Shown: piece after piece, positions 5,705 through 14,779 of the stretch
How the letters are laid out: each line of letters opens with the position of its first letter
Position numbering within the stretch: the stretch's first letter is position 1
Source of the DNA: Prevotellaceae bacterium UBA4359
GTDB taxonomy: Bacteria; Bacteroidota; Bacteroidia; Bacteroidales; Bacteroidaceae
NCBI GenBank assembly: GCA_002393555.1
Contig: DGSP01000086.1
Coordinates: forward strand, 1,957-23,047
Length of the DNA stretch: 21,091 nt
Reading direction: 5' to 3'
Translations under genes and position numbers: made by a program
The notes under the pieces: model-generated
Seen by the model: only the letters and a program-made list of their open reading frames with translations
Told to the model about the DNA's origin: nothing
Database searches by the model: none

Positions 5705-8700
5705 CTATTTGTGTCCGTCGAGCAGGATGAAGGCCGCCCAGTATTTGGGTGAGTCCCAACCTTTCTCTTTGTGGGAGCGCACGGTGCGTTTTGCTTGTTC
5801 CAGTGCTTCGTGCTTGGACTTCTGTTCGCCTATCCAGTGGCGGTAGAACTCGGTCATGAGCAGGCAGGTGGCTTCGTCGTCCACGTTCCACAGCGACATG
5901 AGGATGCTCTGTGCGCCAGCCTTCTTGAAACCTCGTTGCAGGCCAAACACACCGTCGCTGCTGATGTCGCCCATGGCCGATTGGCAGGCGGAGAGGGTGA
6001 CGAGGTTCAGTCCTCGGAAGTCGAGCGCTGCAATCTCTTGGGCTGTCAGAGCGCCATCGTCCACTCCGTCGGGAATGGTCTGCCCCAGTTTTTTGTTGTC
6101 GCCTCCGGCCATGTAGAGGCCGCTTTGTGCCAGTGCGATGTCTTCGGCGTTGGCCACAGGCAGCAGTCCGTGCATCAGGGAGAGGCTGGCAGCCGTGCGG
6201 CTCTGGGGAGAGTAGAAGCCGTGGGTGCCGATGTGGAGCAGTTGCTTACGCTGTCCGCTCAGTGCCTTCAGCGATTCTTCGGTGCCTTCCTTGCCCCGAT
6301 AGGGGGTGACGGCCATGTTGGCCTGGGGGCTTTCGCTGATGAGCCGCACGATGGAGTCGGCTTCGATGGCGGTTCCCTTCAGTTCTTTCAGCCTAATGAC
6401 TGCTCCTGCCCCTCGTGTGCTGTCGTTCTTCTGTGCATTTTGTTTCATCTCTTCGGGGCTGAGATTGTAGGTGAGTCCGCCATAGACCACAGCGTCATGG
6501 CCTGACTCGGTGGGGGTGGGCAGAAGTTGGCGGGTCGATGAGAGGCGGTAGAGTTGGAGAGGCTGGGAGGCGGCTATGTGGGTGGCTGGGAGCATGTCTT
6601 CGATGGGCAGGCGATGGAAGATGCCGATGGGGGAGAAATAGATGGCGTTGAGTCCTTCCAGATAGGGTTGGGCGAATTGCCACACCTGCTGGCAGGTGGG
6701 CTGGCTCAGGTCTTGGGGCTTGATGCTGTCGAACTGTGCCTTGCGGCCCATGGGTACAAAGATGGGTGCCGTCCAGTCCTTGCGCAGCAGCACGGCTCCG
6801 TAGTGGTCGGAATGGTCGCGCTGTTTGTATTGCACCATCTCGATGGCCATGGCTGAGTCGGGCAGTGCCTGTTGCACCTGATGCCAGTTGGCCTGCTGCT
6901 CGTTGGGTGTGCCGATGTGGGCTTTCTGGCACGAGGCCAGCAGTTCGCGCTCCAGTTGTTCGGCATATTGGTTTTTGGCTGCCATCTCCTTGGCCGCCAT
7001 TTCGGGATGCTGCACGATGTCGGTGCGGAGGTTCATCATCTGTCGCATTTTCTCCATGAGGACTTGGTCGCCCGTGCTTCTGACGGCGCGCACGAAGGCT
7101 TGCTCAGAACCCAGCAGGATGTCTTTGGTGTAGAGTGCCAAATCGTAGATGGTGCCAGCAAAGGGGTCAGGCTTTCCGGTAGATTGGATGTATTTTCCTG
7201 CTCCCGACAGGACATTGCGCGAGAGGCGCCAGTAGTGTTGCCGGGCTTGTGAGGTGAGGGTGTTCATCTGGTTGGAGGTGGCAGCCATGAGGGTGTGGGC
7301 CAACTGCTCGAAGTAGTGTTGTGCCAGGGAGTGGTGACCCATATCGAGATGCAGTTCGGAGAGAGCCTCCAGAGTGCTTCGTGCCTCGGCCAGCATGACG
7401 TTTTTCTTTTGCAGCGAGGTGGAATCGACCAGCGAGAGAGCCTTGGAGTATTCTCCGATTTCCTGATAATAGACTGATAGTCCTTCCAGATAAATTTTCT
7501 GCAACTGCTGATTCTTCAGGTTCTGGCGTATGTTCTGCTCCAAGGTCTGCAGCGTCTGCTTCATTTGTGCGGTGTTGTCTGTCAGATAGTAGGCAGCGGC
7601 CAGATACTCGGTGGCCTCGATGGTGTTGATGTGGCTTTCGCCAAAGTGCTCTTGGCAGAAACGGAGCGAGCGGTTGGCATAGTCGATGAGCATCTGCTTG
7701 AGCGAGTCGGTGTCGGCCTTGCCTTGCTCGTCAATGTCGGACTGCCGAATGTCCAGTTCGCAAATCAGGTTCACCACGATGCGACCCATCAGTTCGCGCT
7801 GGGTGGTGGCATCGTCGGTATGGTTGAGCAGCACGGTGGCATAGTGGGTGGAACGGCGGAAGTCGCCCATGTCGGCATAGACCTCGGCCATGCTTTTGTA
7901 GGCTCCAATCTGCACTTCGTTGTCTATGCCCGGAATGTTGACACAGGAGTCGAGCATCTGCAGACTGCGGTAGTAGTCGCCCTTCAGACTGTAGGTCGTG
8001 CCCAGCAGGGCCAGTGCCCGCGCATAGAGTTCGTGCCGGTTGCCCACCACCTTTTCAATCGATGCCACCTGCTGCTTGTCCAACTCGATTTGCCGGTCGA
8101 TGTCGCCCAACTGGCTGTAGAGCGACTGGAGGCAGTCCTGCAGGTCTTCCTGCTCTTCGGCAGAGAGTTGGGCATAAGCCTCCTCCATGCGCTGAGTTGT
8201 CTGCATGGCTTTTTCGTAGTCGTAGGCATGGCTATAAGCATAGGCCAGTACGGCCATGTTCTCCACCGAGCCGTCCTGCATCTTCTGCAACAGGTGTACG
8301 AAACGTTGCCCTTCGTTGGTGCTGAGCGGATTGTTGCAGAAGACAATCCACGGAATCAGCATGCGGGCTGAGGGTGGGGGCGTTTTTTCAAACTGCGAGA
8401 GCATTTGCTTCACGATGGCGATGACCTTCTCGTTCTGCTCTTGTGCGGTGTAGAGTTGGGCCAGTTCCAGCGTCACTTCTTGATGGAGTTCGTCACTGGG
8501 TTTCAGGTTGCTCTGAGCCTTCACGAGCAGACTTTCGGCCTGGTCGTAGTGGCCCAACGATTGTTGTATCTCGGCGCGGTCGAGCACCACATCCATATAT
8601 TTCTCATCGGCGGTTTCCCCATGTTCTTCCATGTGCTGCTGAATCTTCACCAGACACGAGTCGGCCTTCACTTTTTGTCCCGACATCTTATGGGTGAATG

Positions 8701-9451
8701 CCACAAGCGACAGTGTCTCAAAGTATTCTTCGGAATCGCTCTGTCCCAAACGGTTCATGTCAACCAGCATGCGTTCGGCATATCGGCCTGCCAGCCGCCA
8801 CTCCTTCTGTGTGTAGTAGATTTCAGACAGGTTGAGATTGAATGTCTGGCTGAACACGGTCGTGCTGTCGGGATAAAGTTTGTCGTGGGCCTTCAAGCCC
8901 AGTTGCATGGCCGCAATCGCCTTGTCGGTCAGTCCCTGCTCTTTGGCCCACTGCGAATAGCCGTAGGCACACACGAGGAACGGCTGTGTGTGGAAGGCTG
9001 CGTTCTTCCCTGTCACGGCCAGACACCGCTCCATGTCGGGATAGTCGATGCGCGCATCTCCGCTCAGGAAGAAGAAGGCTTGCAAATACGTCTTGGCCAT
9101 GTACCGGGAGGCGGTGCTCATGTCCTCGGGCTTCACATAAAGCACCTGATAGAGCGTGTCGGCAAAGGGTCTTGCATCGAACATCATGGGTTGCTCCCGA
9201 AGCACTGTTTCCAACGTCATGCCCAGCATCACCGCACAGTTCATCACTCGTTTCTCTGTCTCGCTCTGCGTGTCTCTGGCCTGACTGTCTTGGTGTTGTG
9301 TGGGCTGGTTCTGTTCTGTCCTGACAGGTTCCTGCGCCACGATGCTCAGGCTGCACAATGTCGTTATTGCTGCCATGAGGCTGCTTTTCAGCAGAGGTGG
9401 TACGGTCGGTATGCACCAACGTGTAATCATTGCCATAGGAAATAGTTTCAT
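5705..9451 (-). CDS. Secreted TPR-CHAT protease-like protein (second CHAT gene)
   Basis: 1248 residues from the ATG at 9451. An in-frame ATG at 9505 overlaps the upstream gene and is less likely, because the 9451 start directly gives a signal peptide (hydrophobic stretch LMAAITTLCSLSIVAQ). The long middle region is helical with TPR-like repeats. The C-terminal CHAT domain (caspase-HetF/TPR family, separase-like cysteine protease) has the His-Cys dyad: H1077 in HIGTHGF and C1156 in LSACQSA, followed by SDGVFGLQRGFKKAG and MSLWNVDDEAT. It closely resembles the CHAT domain of the preceding gene, so the two are probably diverged tandem paralogues. A gap of 40 nt to the upstream CHAT stop suggests co-transcription. 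A Sec signal would place the protease in the periplasm or outside; the substrate is unknown. Confidence 0.92.
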   Translation of the reverse strand: MKLFPMAMITRWCIPTVPPLLKSSLMAAITTLCSLSIVAQEPVRTEQNQPTQHQDSQARDTQSETEKRVMNCAVMLGMTLETVLREQPMMFDARPFADTLYQVLYVKPEDMSTASRYMAKTYLQAFFFLSGDARIDYPDMERCLAVTGKNAAFHTQPFLVCAYGYSQWAKEQGLTDKAIAAMQLGLKAHDKLYPDSTTVFSQTFNLNLSEIYYTQKEWRLAGRYAERMLVDMNRLGQSDSEEYFETLSLVAFTHKMSGQKVKADSCLVKIQQHMEEHGETADEKYMDVVLDRAEIQQSLGHYDQAESLLVKAQSNLKPSDELHQEVTLELAQLYTAQEQNEKVIAIVKQMLSQFEKTPPPSARMLIPWIVFCNNPLSTNEGQRFVHLLQKMQDGSVENMAVLAYAYSHAYDYEKAMQTTQRMEEAYAQLSAEEQEDLQDCLQSLYSQLGDIDRQIELDKQQVASIEKVVGNRHELYARALALLGTTYSLKGDYYRSLQMLDSCVNIPGIDNEVQIGAYKSMAEVYADMGDFRRSTHYATVLLNHTDDATTQRELMGRIVVNLICELDIRQSDIDEQGKADTDSLKQMLIDYANRSLRFCQEHFGESHINTIEATEYLAAAYYLTDNTAQMKQTLQTLEQNIRQNLKNQQLQKIYLEGLSVYYQEIGEYSKALSLVDSTSLQKKNVMLAEARSTLEALSELHLDMGHHSLAQHYFEQLAHTLMAATSNQMNTLTSQARQHYWRLSRNVLSGAGKYIQSTGKPDPFAGTIYDLALYTKDILLGSEQAFVRAVRSTGDQVLMEKMRQMMNLRTDIVQHPEMAAKEMAAKNQYAEQLERELLASCQKAHIGTPNEQQANWHQVQQALPDSAMAIEMVQYKQRDHSDHYGAVLLRKDWTAPIFVPMGRKAQFDSIKPQDLSQPTCQQVWQFAQPYLEGLNAIYFSPIGIFHRLPIEDMLPATHIAASQPLQLYRLSSTRQLLPTPTESGHDAVVYGGLTYNLSPEEMKQNAQKNDSTRGAGAVIRLKELKGTAIEADSIVRLISESPQANMAVTPYRGKEGTEESLKALSGQRKQLLHIGTHGFYSPQSRTAASLSLMHGLLPVANAEDIALAQSGLYMAGGDNKKLGQTIPDGVDDGALTAQEIAALDFRGLNLVTLSACQSAMGDISSDGVFGLQRGFKKAGAQSILMSLWNVDDEATCLLMTEFYRHWIGEQKSKHEALEQAKRTVRSHKEKGWDSPKYWAAFILLDGHK

Positions 9452-9491
9452 GGTTATTTTAGTTTTTAAGATGTTATATAGGATTTTTCGG

Positions 9492-12400
9492 CTAAAAATC
9501 AGCATCGTAGAGTACGAACGGTGCCCAATGATAGGGAGATGGTGTTCGTTTCCTTTGTTCCAGCATGGCTTCTTTCATGGATTTCTGCATGTTTGTACCA
9601 CCGTATTTTGCAATCCACAGGTTGTAGAAAGACTGCATGAACTGCGATGTGGAGAAGTCGTTCACGTTCCAGAGGCTGGCGCAGATGGCTTTCACACCAG
9701 CCTGCTTGAGTCCGCGCTGTAGACCGAAAACACCATCGCTCTCGAAACTGCCCAGCCCTGTCTCGCATGCTGACAGCACAGCCAGACGTGTGTGGCTCAG
9801 GTCGAGCGATGCCAGTTCGGCGGCGGAGAGGATGTTGTCTGTGCTGAGTTCGGTCTGAGGCTGCTGCCATGTTTCTTCGCCGTGAGCCAGGACCAATCCT
9901 GAACACAGCATCGTGTTGAGTTGGCTAAAGCGTCGGAAGTAGGGGATACTCATGGCTTCTTTCGGGTTGCCGTAGAAAAATCCGTGGGTGGAGATGTGCA
10001 GAATGTCGGGGCTTTGGCCGTCAAGGCGGCGTATCTCTCTCTCGGTGGGGAGTTCACCGATGTATTCTTCCACGCTGATGTGGTTGTTGGCGAGAGTCTG
10101 GGCGATGGCGTCGCATTCGGGCAGTGTGAAAAGGAGAAATGGGTAGGTTTCTTTGTCTATGATGGCTCCTCTGTTCTTGCCCCTCTTCTTGGTTTGTGCC
10201 AGCAGTTTCTTTTCGTTCCAGGGTTCATGCTGACGTATGTCGGCCACGAGGGGGGCGAAGCGGGTCTTCTGATTATGGGAGTAGAAGATGGAACCATAGA
10301 TGTGGGCTGACTGGGGGAGGGAGGTACTGGTAGTGGCCGAGTCACGGAGTGCTAGTCGGGCGGTGGTGGTGAGTTGGTGCAGGTCGTAGCGGTCTATCAG
10401 GAACTGTCCGTCGGGCAGGGGAATGGCGGCAAAGGCGATGGCATTGAGGAATCCCGTGGGAGAGTAGTAGATGGTGTGTGCCTGGCCGAGGTGTTTCTCA
10501 ATGGGTTGCCAGAGTCTGGTGTAGAGTTGGGCTGTGTTTTTCTCGTAGAGGTTCTCGGCCCGTTGGTTCTTGGGAGCATGGACCACCTTGTCAAACACGT
10601 CTTCCATCTCGGCCATATTCATCAGTGGTACACACTGCGGTGTCTGGGCATGGGGAGTGAGCACCAAGGCCAGGGTTGCCGAGTCGGTGATGACATATTC
10701 GATGCAGGCTTCGTCTTCCTTCAGGTGGTTCCTCACTTGTTCCCAGGTCGGAATTTCGTCAGTTTTTTTGCGGTAGGGTTCGGAAGCGCGAACGATGTAG
10801 CGTTCCAGCCGTTCGTGCTTGTCGCGCAACTGGTGGAATTGCTCTTGTGAGTCTTGGTTGTTGTTGGTCATGATTTCCAGTTGTTGCCGTATGGTGTGCA
10901 GGGAGTCGAGGGCATGAATCAGAGTGTCGTTGCCGGAAGAGAGAATGGAGGCGTGGATTCGTTCTGATGCGCGCAGCAGCAGTCCTTTCTCCTTGAGCAT
11001 GATGTCATAGACTACAGGTGAGAGTTCGTCGGGGCGGTGGGGCAGGAGAAACCGCAACAGTGTTCCGCCTGCACTGTTCCCGTTTTTCAGCAAGAAAGCC
11101 TGACGCTCCTCTTGGGTGAAGAGGTCGAAGTTTTTCTCTATCTGCTGTTGCACGGCCTCATAGTAGATGCTGGCGGGTCTCATCGCCTGGTCATATTTGC
11201 CTGCCATGTAGTATGCCATGCCGACTCGTCCATACATTTCGCCCCTGATGTTGGCAAACAACCCCTGAGTTTTTGTGTCCCCTTCCTTCTCGTCGTCCTC
11301 TTCAAGCATTTGTTCTATGCGGGCAAAGGTGGCTATGGCTTTCTCCTTGTTCTGGGTCTCCAAGTAGAAATCGCCCAGCATGGGCAGTCCCCCTCGCTCG
11401 TTGCATTGGGCGAGTTCAACGAAATACGGTTCTGCTTGGTTGGGGTTGTCTGTGCAGCGTTGGGTGGCTATGGCCAAGTTCATCAGAATCTGCTGATAGT
11501 TGGGTGTTCGACTGTAGAGTGTGGGGTAAATTTGTTCCAGCCGTGTTTTCATATTCAAAAGCAGAGGTACCAACTCTTCCATAATGCTTTTCTTTATGGG
11601 ACTCCAGAACTTGGCACCGAACTCTTCTTCGGTGCCATTGGCCTTGGCCATGGCTCTGTATGAAGGTTCGCGGGCGGCGAAGGCCACTCTCTTGGTGGCG
11701 AGGTAGATGCCATAGTTGATGGCCACCGTCTCGTTGTTCTTGCTTGCCTCCACATATTTCCCGATGGCCTCTTCCAGCAGGGTGTAATATTTGTTGAGTT
11801 GAAGAAAGTTGTAGGGATTCTTAAATTCGATGAGGTCGTAGAGAATGCGGAGTTGGTCGATGTATGCCTGGAAGTTGCCAAAGTCTTTTATCTTGTCGAT
11901 GTCCCGCTCAATCCGTTCGGCCAGGCGCAGGCTTTTGTCCATGTCGCTATAGGCATTGCCGTAAATTTGTACGAGAGCCTGGATGATTTTGGTGTAGAAC
12001 CCATCGGCGGCTTGGTTGGGATTCTTGTCGTAGTATTCCAGACACTGGGTCAGAAGTTGCTCGGCTTTCCCTATCTGATTGTGGCGCATGTAGCAGGCCA
12101 CCACCGCCTCGTGAATGTGGGAATTGAATCCGGGCTGGAAGTCGAAGCCGTCGGCAAACTCATGCAGGAGTTTTTCTTCGTAGTAGGCGATGGAGTCGGT
12201 GGTGCCACCCTCCTGGGTGTAGGTTGTCAGGATATAGGCATAATCGCTGGCCAGATAGTAGCGGTTGCTATCTTTTTCGACTTGCGAAAGTTGTTTGTCT
12301 GCACTGCTTTTTTCTATATCTCCGATGGCTTGTGAATAATAGGTTCTGGCTTTGGCTGGGTTGCCTTGCATCAGGTAATAATTTCCAGTGGTGGTGAATG

Positions 12401-14060
12401 CTGTCTGTACGACACCGCATGCTCTGGCACAGGCTATGATGTCCGCATAGAGTGCTTCCGCATTGTCTTCGCCGTCTAATGTGGTGGCCTCGGAGGGGTA
12501 GGCTGAAGCGACCGTTCGTCCGTATTCTAAATATTCGCAGACAAAGAGCGGATGAGTCTTGGGCATAATCTCTTGGAGCAACAGCAGGACTTGACGTTGC
12601 AGCAGGAGTGCGGTAGTTCGGTCGTGGAAGGCCTCATTGGCTGTCTTGGCTAGGTATTTACCCAGCCCGATGGTCTCGAAGTCTATGTGTTGTGTGCAGT
12701 GGGTGAGATACTCTTTCACCTGGTCGTCGAACGCTGTGGCATGGCTTGGTGCTCCTGTCCGCTGAAAGTACCAGTCCATCTCGCGAAAAGCCAGTTGACG
12801 AATCGGGTCGTGTGGATATTTTTCTTTGACGAGGGCATGCAGGAGATTGGCCAGATTGAGTGCATGCTGGTTTTGCCCGGCATAGATGCGCATGGCCATT
12901 TCCTGCGCAACCACATTGATGAATGTCGATGAGGTTTCGGAATGGTAATCCTTCAGGGTGAACAATAAGTCAACCTTGTCTATGTTGTCGGTCTGATGCT
13001 CTTCCCACAGTTGCTTGCAGGTCTGAATGCGCTGCGAGGTGGCAAGTTCGAGGCTTTTTTCGCCAAAGTACTGTTTGCAGTAATCGGCCAGTTGGTTGAG
13101 TTCCTCGTTGGTGGCGAGGGTTGGCTCTTGGTAGTAGATAGCCATCTTGGCACTGATGACATCAGGGTGGTAGGCATTCTTGCACTGTGTCAGGATGGCT
13201 ATGCTGGCTTTCTGCAGGTCGTGGTGGCTGGTGGTGGTGCCGTTGTCCTCTTGTTCGGTCAGGTAGGATAGGGGAATGTGTCCGATGAGAATGCTGTCGT
13301 TCTTGTCGTGGAAAGTTCGGTTGACCATGGCATAATAATCGGGATAAATGAGGCACTGGGTGGAGTAGGTGCTGAGGTGGAGGTAGGCGTATGCCCTCAC
13401 TTCGGAGATGATGTGTGTACGTGCGTAGAACTTGATGATGTCTGCCATGAGCAGAAAGCATTGCTCGTAGGTGAGTGGGCGTTCAAAGATGTGTTGGGTG
13501 CCGCCAGTCGCGTTCAGGAACTGGGCAAAAAGCCAAAGTTCTTCGTTCTGCGATGAGGGGTCAGAAGCGTAGAGTTCTTTTGCGGTTGTGTGAAATTGTT
13601 TGATCCACCTGCTCTCTTCGTCTTCTTCGTGGGCGGTAATGGCCAGTTGCATACTGAGGTAGGCGGTGGCATAACTGGATGGACTCTCAAGTTCTTCCGA
13701 TTTTTCCCAAAGTTGCTTTAGGCAGCGTAGCAAAAGAGCATCGTCTTTATCTATCTTTCGTAGTTTTTTAGTCTCGGCCAGTTGGGTCAGGTCTTCCAGC
13801 GCATATCGTTCGCCTGCATACTTGATGAGTTGGATGTATTGCTCTTCGTGGCATAAGGTGATGATAGCCTTTGCCGTCTCGGTCAGTAAATTGGTTTGAT
13901 TCAGAGTGTCGGGGTGTGGTACGTGGGTTTCCACCCACTGCTGATGCAGCAGGATTTGTTGGGCAACGGATGGGTCGGCACTCCTGAGTGTGGCGATATT
14001 GATGAGACAGAAGAAGAGGATGACGCTTGCTCTCTTCAGAAGGAGAAATATAGAGGGCAT
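9492..14060 (-). CDS. Secreted large CHAT-domain protein (first CHAT gene)
   Basis: 1522 residues. The N-terminus has a basic start and a hydrophobic segment (SVILFFCLINIATL), consistent with a Sec signal peptide; no good lipobox is visible. Most of the protein is alpha-helical and TPR-like, probably a protein-binding solenoid. The C-terminal CHAT domain carries H1359 in HISTHGFFYG and C1432 in LSACETG, then SDGVFGLQRGLKQAG and ASLWNVNDFST, so the cysteine-protease dyad is intact. CHAT proteases in other systems are held inactive and cut a specific partner when a sensor is triggered. The target is not evident, but a small secreted protein lies just upstream (24 nt) and the paralogous CHAT gene just downstream (40 nt). 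Confidence 0.93.
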   Translation of the reverse strand: MPSIFLLLKRASVILFFCLINIATLRSADPSVAQQILLHQQWVETHVPHPDTLNQTNLLTETAKAIITLCHEEQYIQLIKYAGERYALEDLTQLAETKKLRKIDKDDALLLRCLKQLWEKSEELESPSSYATAYLSMQLAITAHEEDEESRWIKQFHTTAKELYASDPSSQNEELWLFAQFLNATGGTQHIFERPLTYEQCFLLMADIIKFYARTHIISEVRAYAYLHLSTYSTQCLIYPDYYAMVNRTFHDKNDSILIGHIPLSYLTEQEDNGTTTSHHDLQKASIAILTQCKNAYHPDVISAKMAIYYQEPTLATNEELNQLADYCKQYFGEKSLELATSQRIQTCKQLWEEHQTDNIDKVDLLFTLKDYHSETSSTFINVVAQEMAMRIYAGQNQHALNLANLLHALVKEKYPHDPIRQLAFREMDWYFQRTGAPSHATAFDDQVKEYLTHCTQHIDFETIGLGKYLAKTANEAFHDRTTALLLQRQVLLLLQEIMPKTHPLFVCEYLEYGRTVASAYPSEATTLDGEDNAEALYADIIACARACGVVQTAFTTTGNYYLMQGNPAKARTYYSQAIGDIEKSSADKQLSQVEKDSNRYYLASDYAYILTTYTQEGGTTDSIAYYEEKLLHEFADGFDFQPGFNSHIHEAVVACYMRHNQIGKAEQLLTQCLEYYDKNPNQAADGFYTKIIQALVQIYGNAYSDMDKSLRLAERIERDIDKIKDFGNFQAYIDQLRILYDLIEFKNPYNFLQLNKYYTLLEEAIGKYVEASKNNETVAINYGIYLATKRVAFAAREPSYRAMAKANGTEEEFGAKFWSPIKKSIMEELVPLLLNMKTRLEQIYPTLYSRTPNYQQILMNLAIATQRCTDNPNQAEPYFVELAQCNERGGLPMLGDFYLETQNKEKAIATFARIEQMLEEDDEKEGDTKTQGLFANIRGEMYGRVGMAYYMAGKYDQAMRPASIYYEAVQQQIEKNFDLFTQEERQAFLLKNGNSAGGTLLRFLLPHRPDELSPVVYDIMLKEKGLLLRASERIHASILSSGNDTLIHALDSLHTIRQQLEIMTNNNQDSQEQFHQLRDKHERLERYIVRASEPYRKKTDEIPTWEQVRNHLKEDEACIEYVITDSATLALVLTPHAQTPQCVPLMNMAEMEDVFDKVVHAPKNQRAENLYEKNTAQLYTRLWQPIEKHLGQAHTIYYSPTGFLNAIAFAAIPLPDGQFLIDRYDLHQLTTTARLALRDSATTSTSLPQSAHIYGSIFYSHNQKTRFAPLVADIRQHEPWNEKKLLAQTKKRGKNRGAIIDKETYPFLLFTLPECDAIAQTLANNHISVEEYIGELPTEREIRRLDGQSPDILHISTHGFFYGNPKEAMSIPYFRRFSQLNTMLCSGLVLAHGEETWQQPQTELSTDNILSAAELASLDLSHTRLAVLSACETGLGSFESDGVFGLQRGLKQAGVKAICASLWNVNDFSTSQFMQSFYNLWIAKYGGTNMQKSMKEAMLEQRKRTPSPYHWAPFVLYDADF

Positions 14061-14084
14061 ATTGTGTGGTGGTGTTTAGTCTGT

Positions 14085-14741
14085 TTAGTTGCTGATGATT
14101 ACGAAACTACAGTCTTTTTTGCTGCAGTTGATGATTTCAAGTTCGACGTTACTATTGGGGGCGGTGGGTAGGTTAAAGACACGTTGGCGCTGGGGAAGAC
14201 CTGTCTTGACAGCCTTGGTGTCATTGTATCGCTGATTGAGGCCGTTGCCGTTGGTCACGTGGATTTTCATGGTGACGAGTCCGCCTGCCTCAGCCACAAC
14301 GGCGAGTTCTTGATGGCCAGCGGATTCGAAGGTGTATTTGGCACTTTTGCCAGCCCTGACGAAGCAGGTCTTGGTGAGGATGGATCCATCGGAGGTCTGA
14401 CCACGTACAGTTCTGGTACGACTCATTTCATCTGCTTGGTCATAGACATTTTTTCCTGCCGCAAGACTATCAGCAAAGGCTTCTTCGAACACGAGATGAC
14501 CGTTGAGGGATGGTGTGGTAAGGGTGGCACCTTGGAGTGTTTGGAAATCCACAGTGTTGCAGGCTCTCAAGGCTACAGATGACTGACGGATGGCTGCAGT
14601 GTCTCCTGCTGCAACGGCATCACGCATGGCTATACAAGCATCAATGGTGGATTGAATGGTTAGGTTGCTGGTATCGTCGTTTTGGGCAACTGAAGGTAAG
14701 GCGCAGAGTGCGGTGATGAGTAGTGAGATAATTTTTTCCAT
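14085..14741 (-). CDS. Small secreted protein, possible PPC-like beta domain
   Basis: 218 residues; I do not recognise a named family. The N-terminus MEKIISLLITALCALPSVAQ is a good signal peptide with cleavage probably after A19. Residues about 25-85 look helical. The C-terminal ~95 residues alternate in beta-like fashion, from FVRAGKSAKYTFES to the end CSKKDCSFVIISN, resembling a pre-peptidase C-terminal-like (PPC) sandwich. That comparison is by pattern only. Two cysteines in the final stretch (CSKKDC) could form a disulphide. It sits between the TIR-FGE gene (38 nt) and the first CHAT gene (24 nt), so it is a candidate chaperone, ligand-binding subunit or substrate of the secreted CHAT proteins. 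Confidence 0.85.
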   Translation of the reverse strand: MEKIISLLITALCALPSVAQNDDTSNLTIQSTIDACIAMRDAVAAGDTAAIRQSSVALRACNTVDFQTLQGATLTTPSLNGHLVFEEAFADSLAAGKNVYDQADEMSRTRTVRGQTSDGSILTKTCFVRAGKSAKYTFESAGHQELAVVAEAGGLVTMKIHVTNGNGLNQRYNDTKAVKTGLPQRQRVFNLPTAPNSNVELEIINCSKKDCSFVIISN

Positions 14742-14779
14742 TTTTTATGGTTTAAATTTTAAGATGATAATGGACTATT

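Noticed and set aside
8405..9445. Plus-strand frame of 346 codons opposite the second CHAT gene.
   Set aside because: Antisense shadow of a long gene with no recognisable motifs; the CHAT frame has a signal peptide, repeats and a catalytic dyad.
9452..9505. Upstream ATG at 9505 as the start of the second CHAT gene.
   Set aside because: It overlaps the preceding gene and adds 18 residues before what already looks like a complete signal peptide beginning at 9451.
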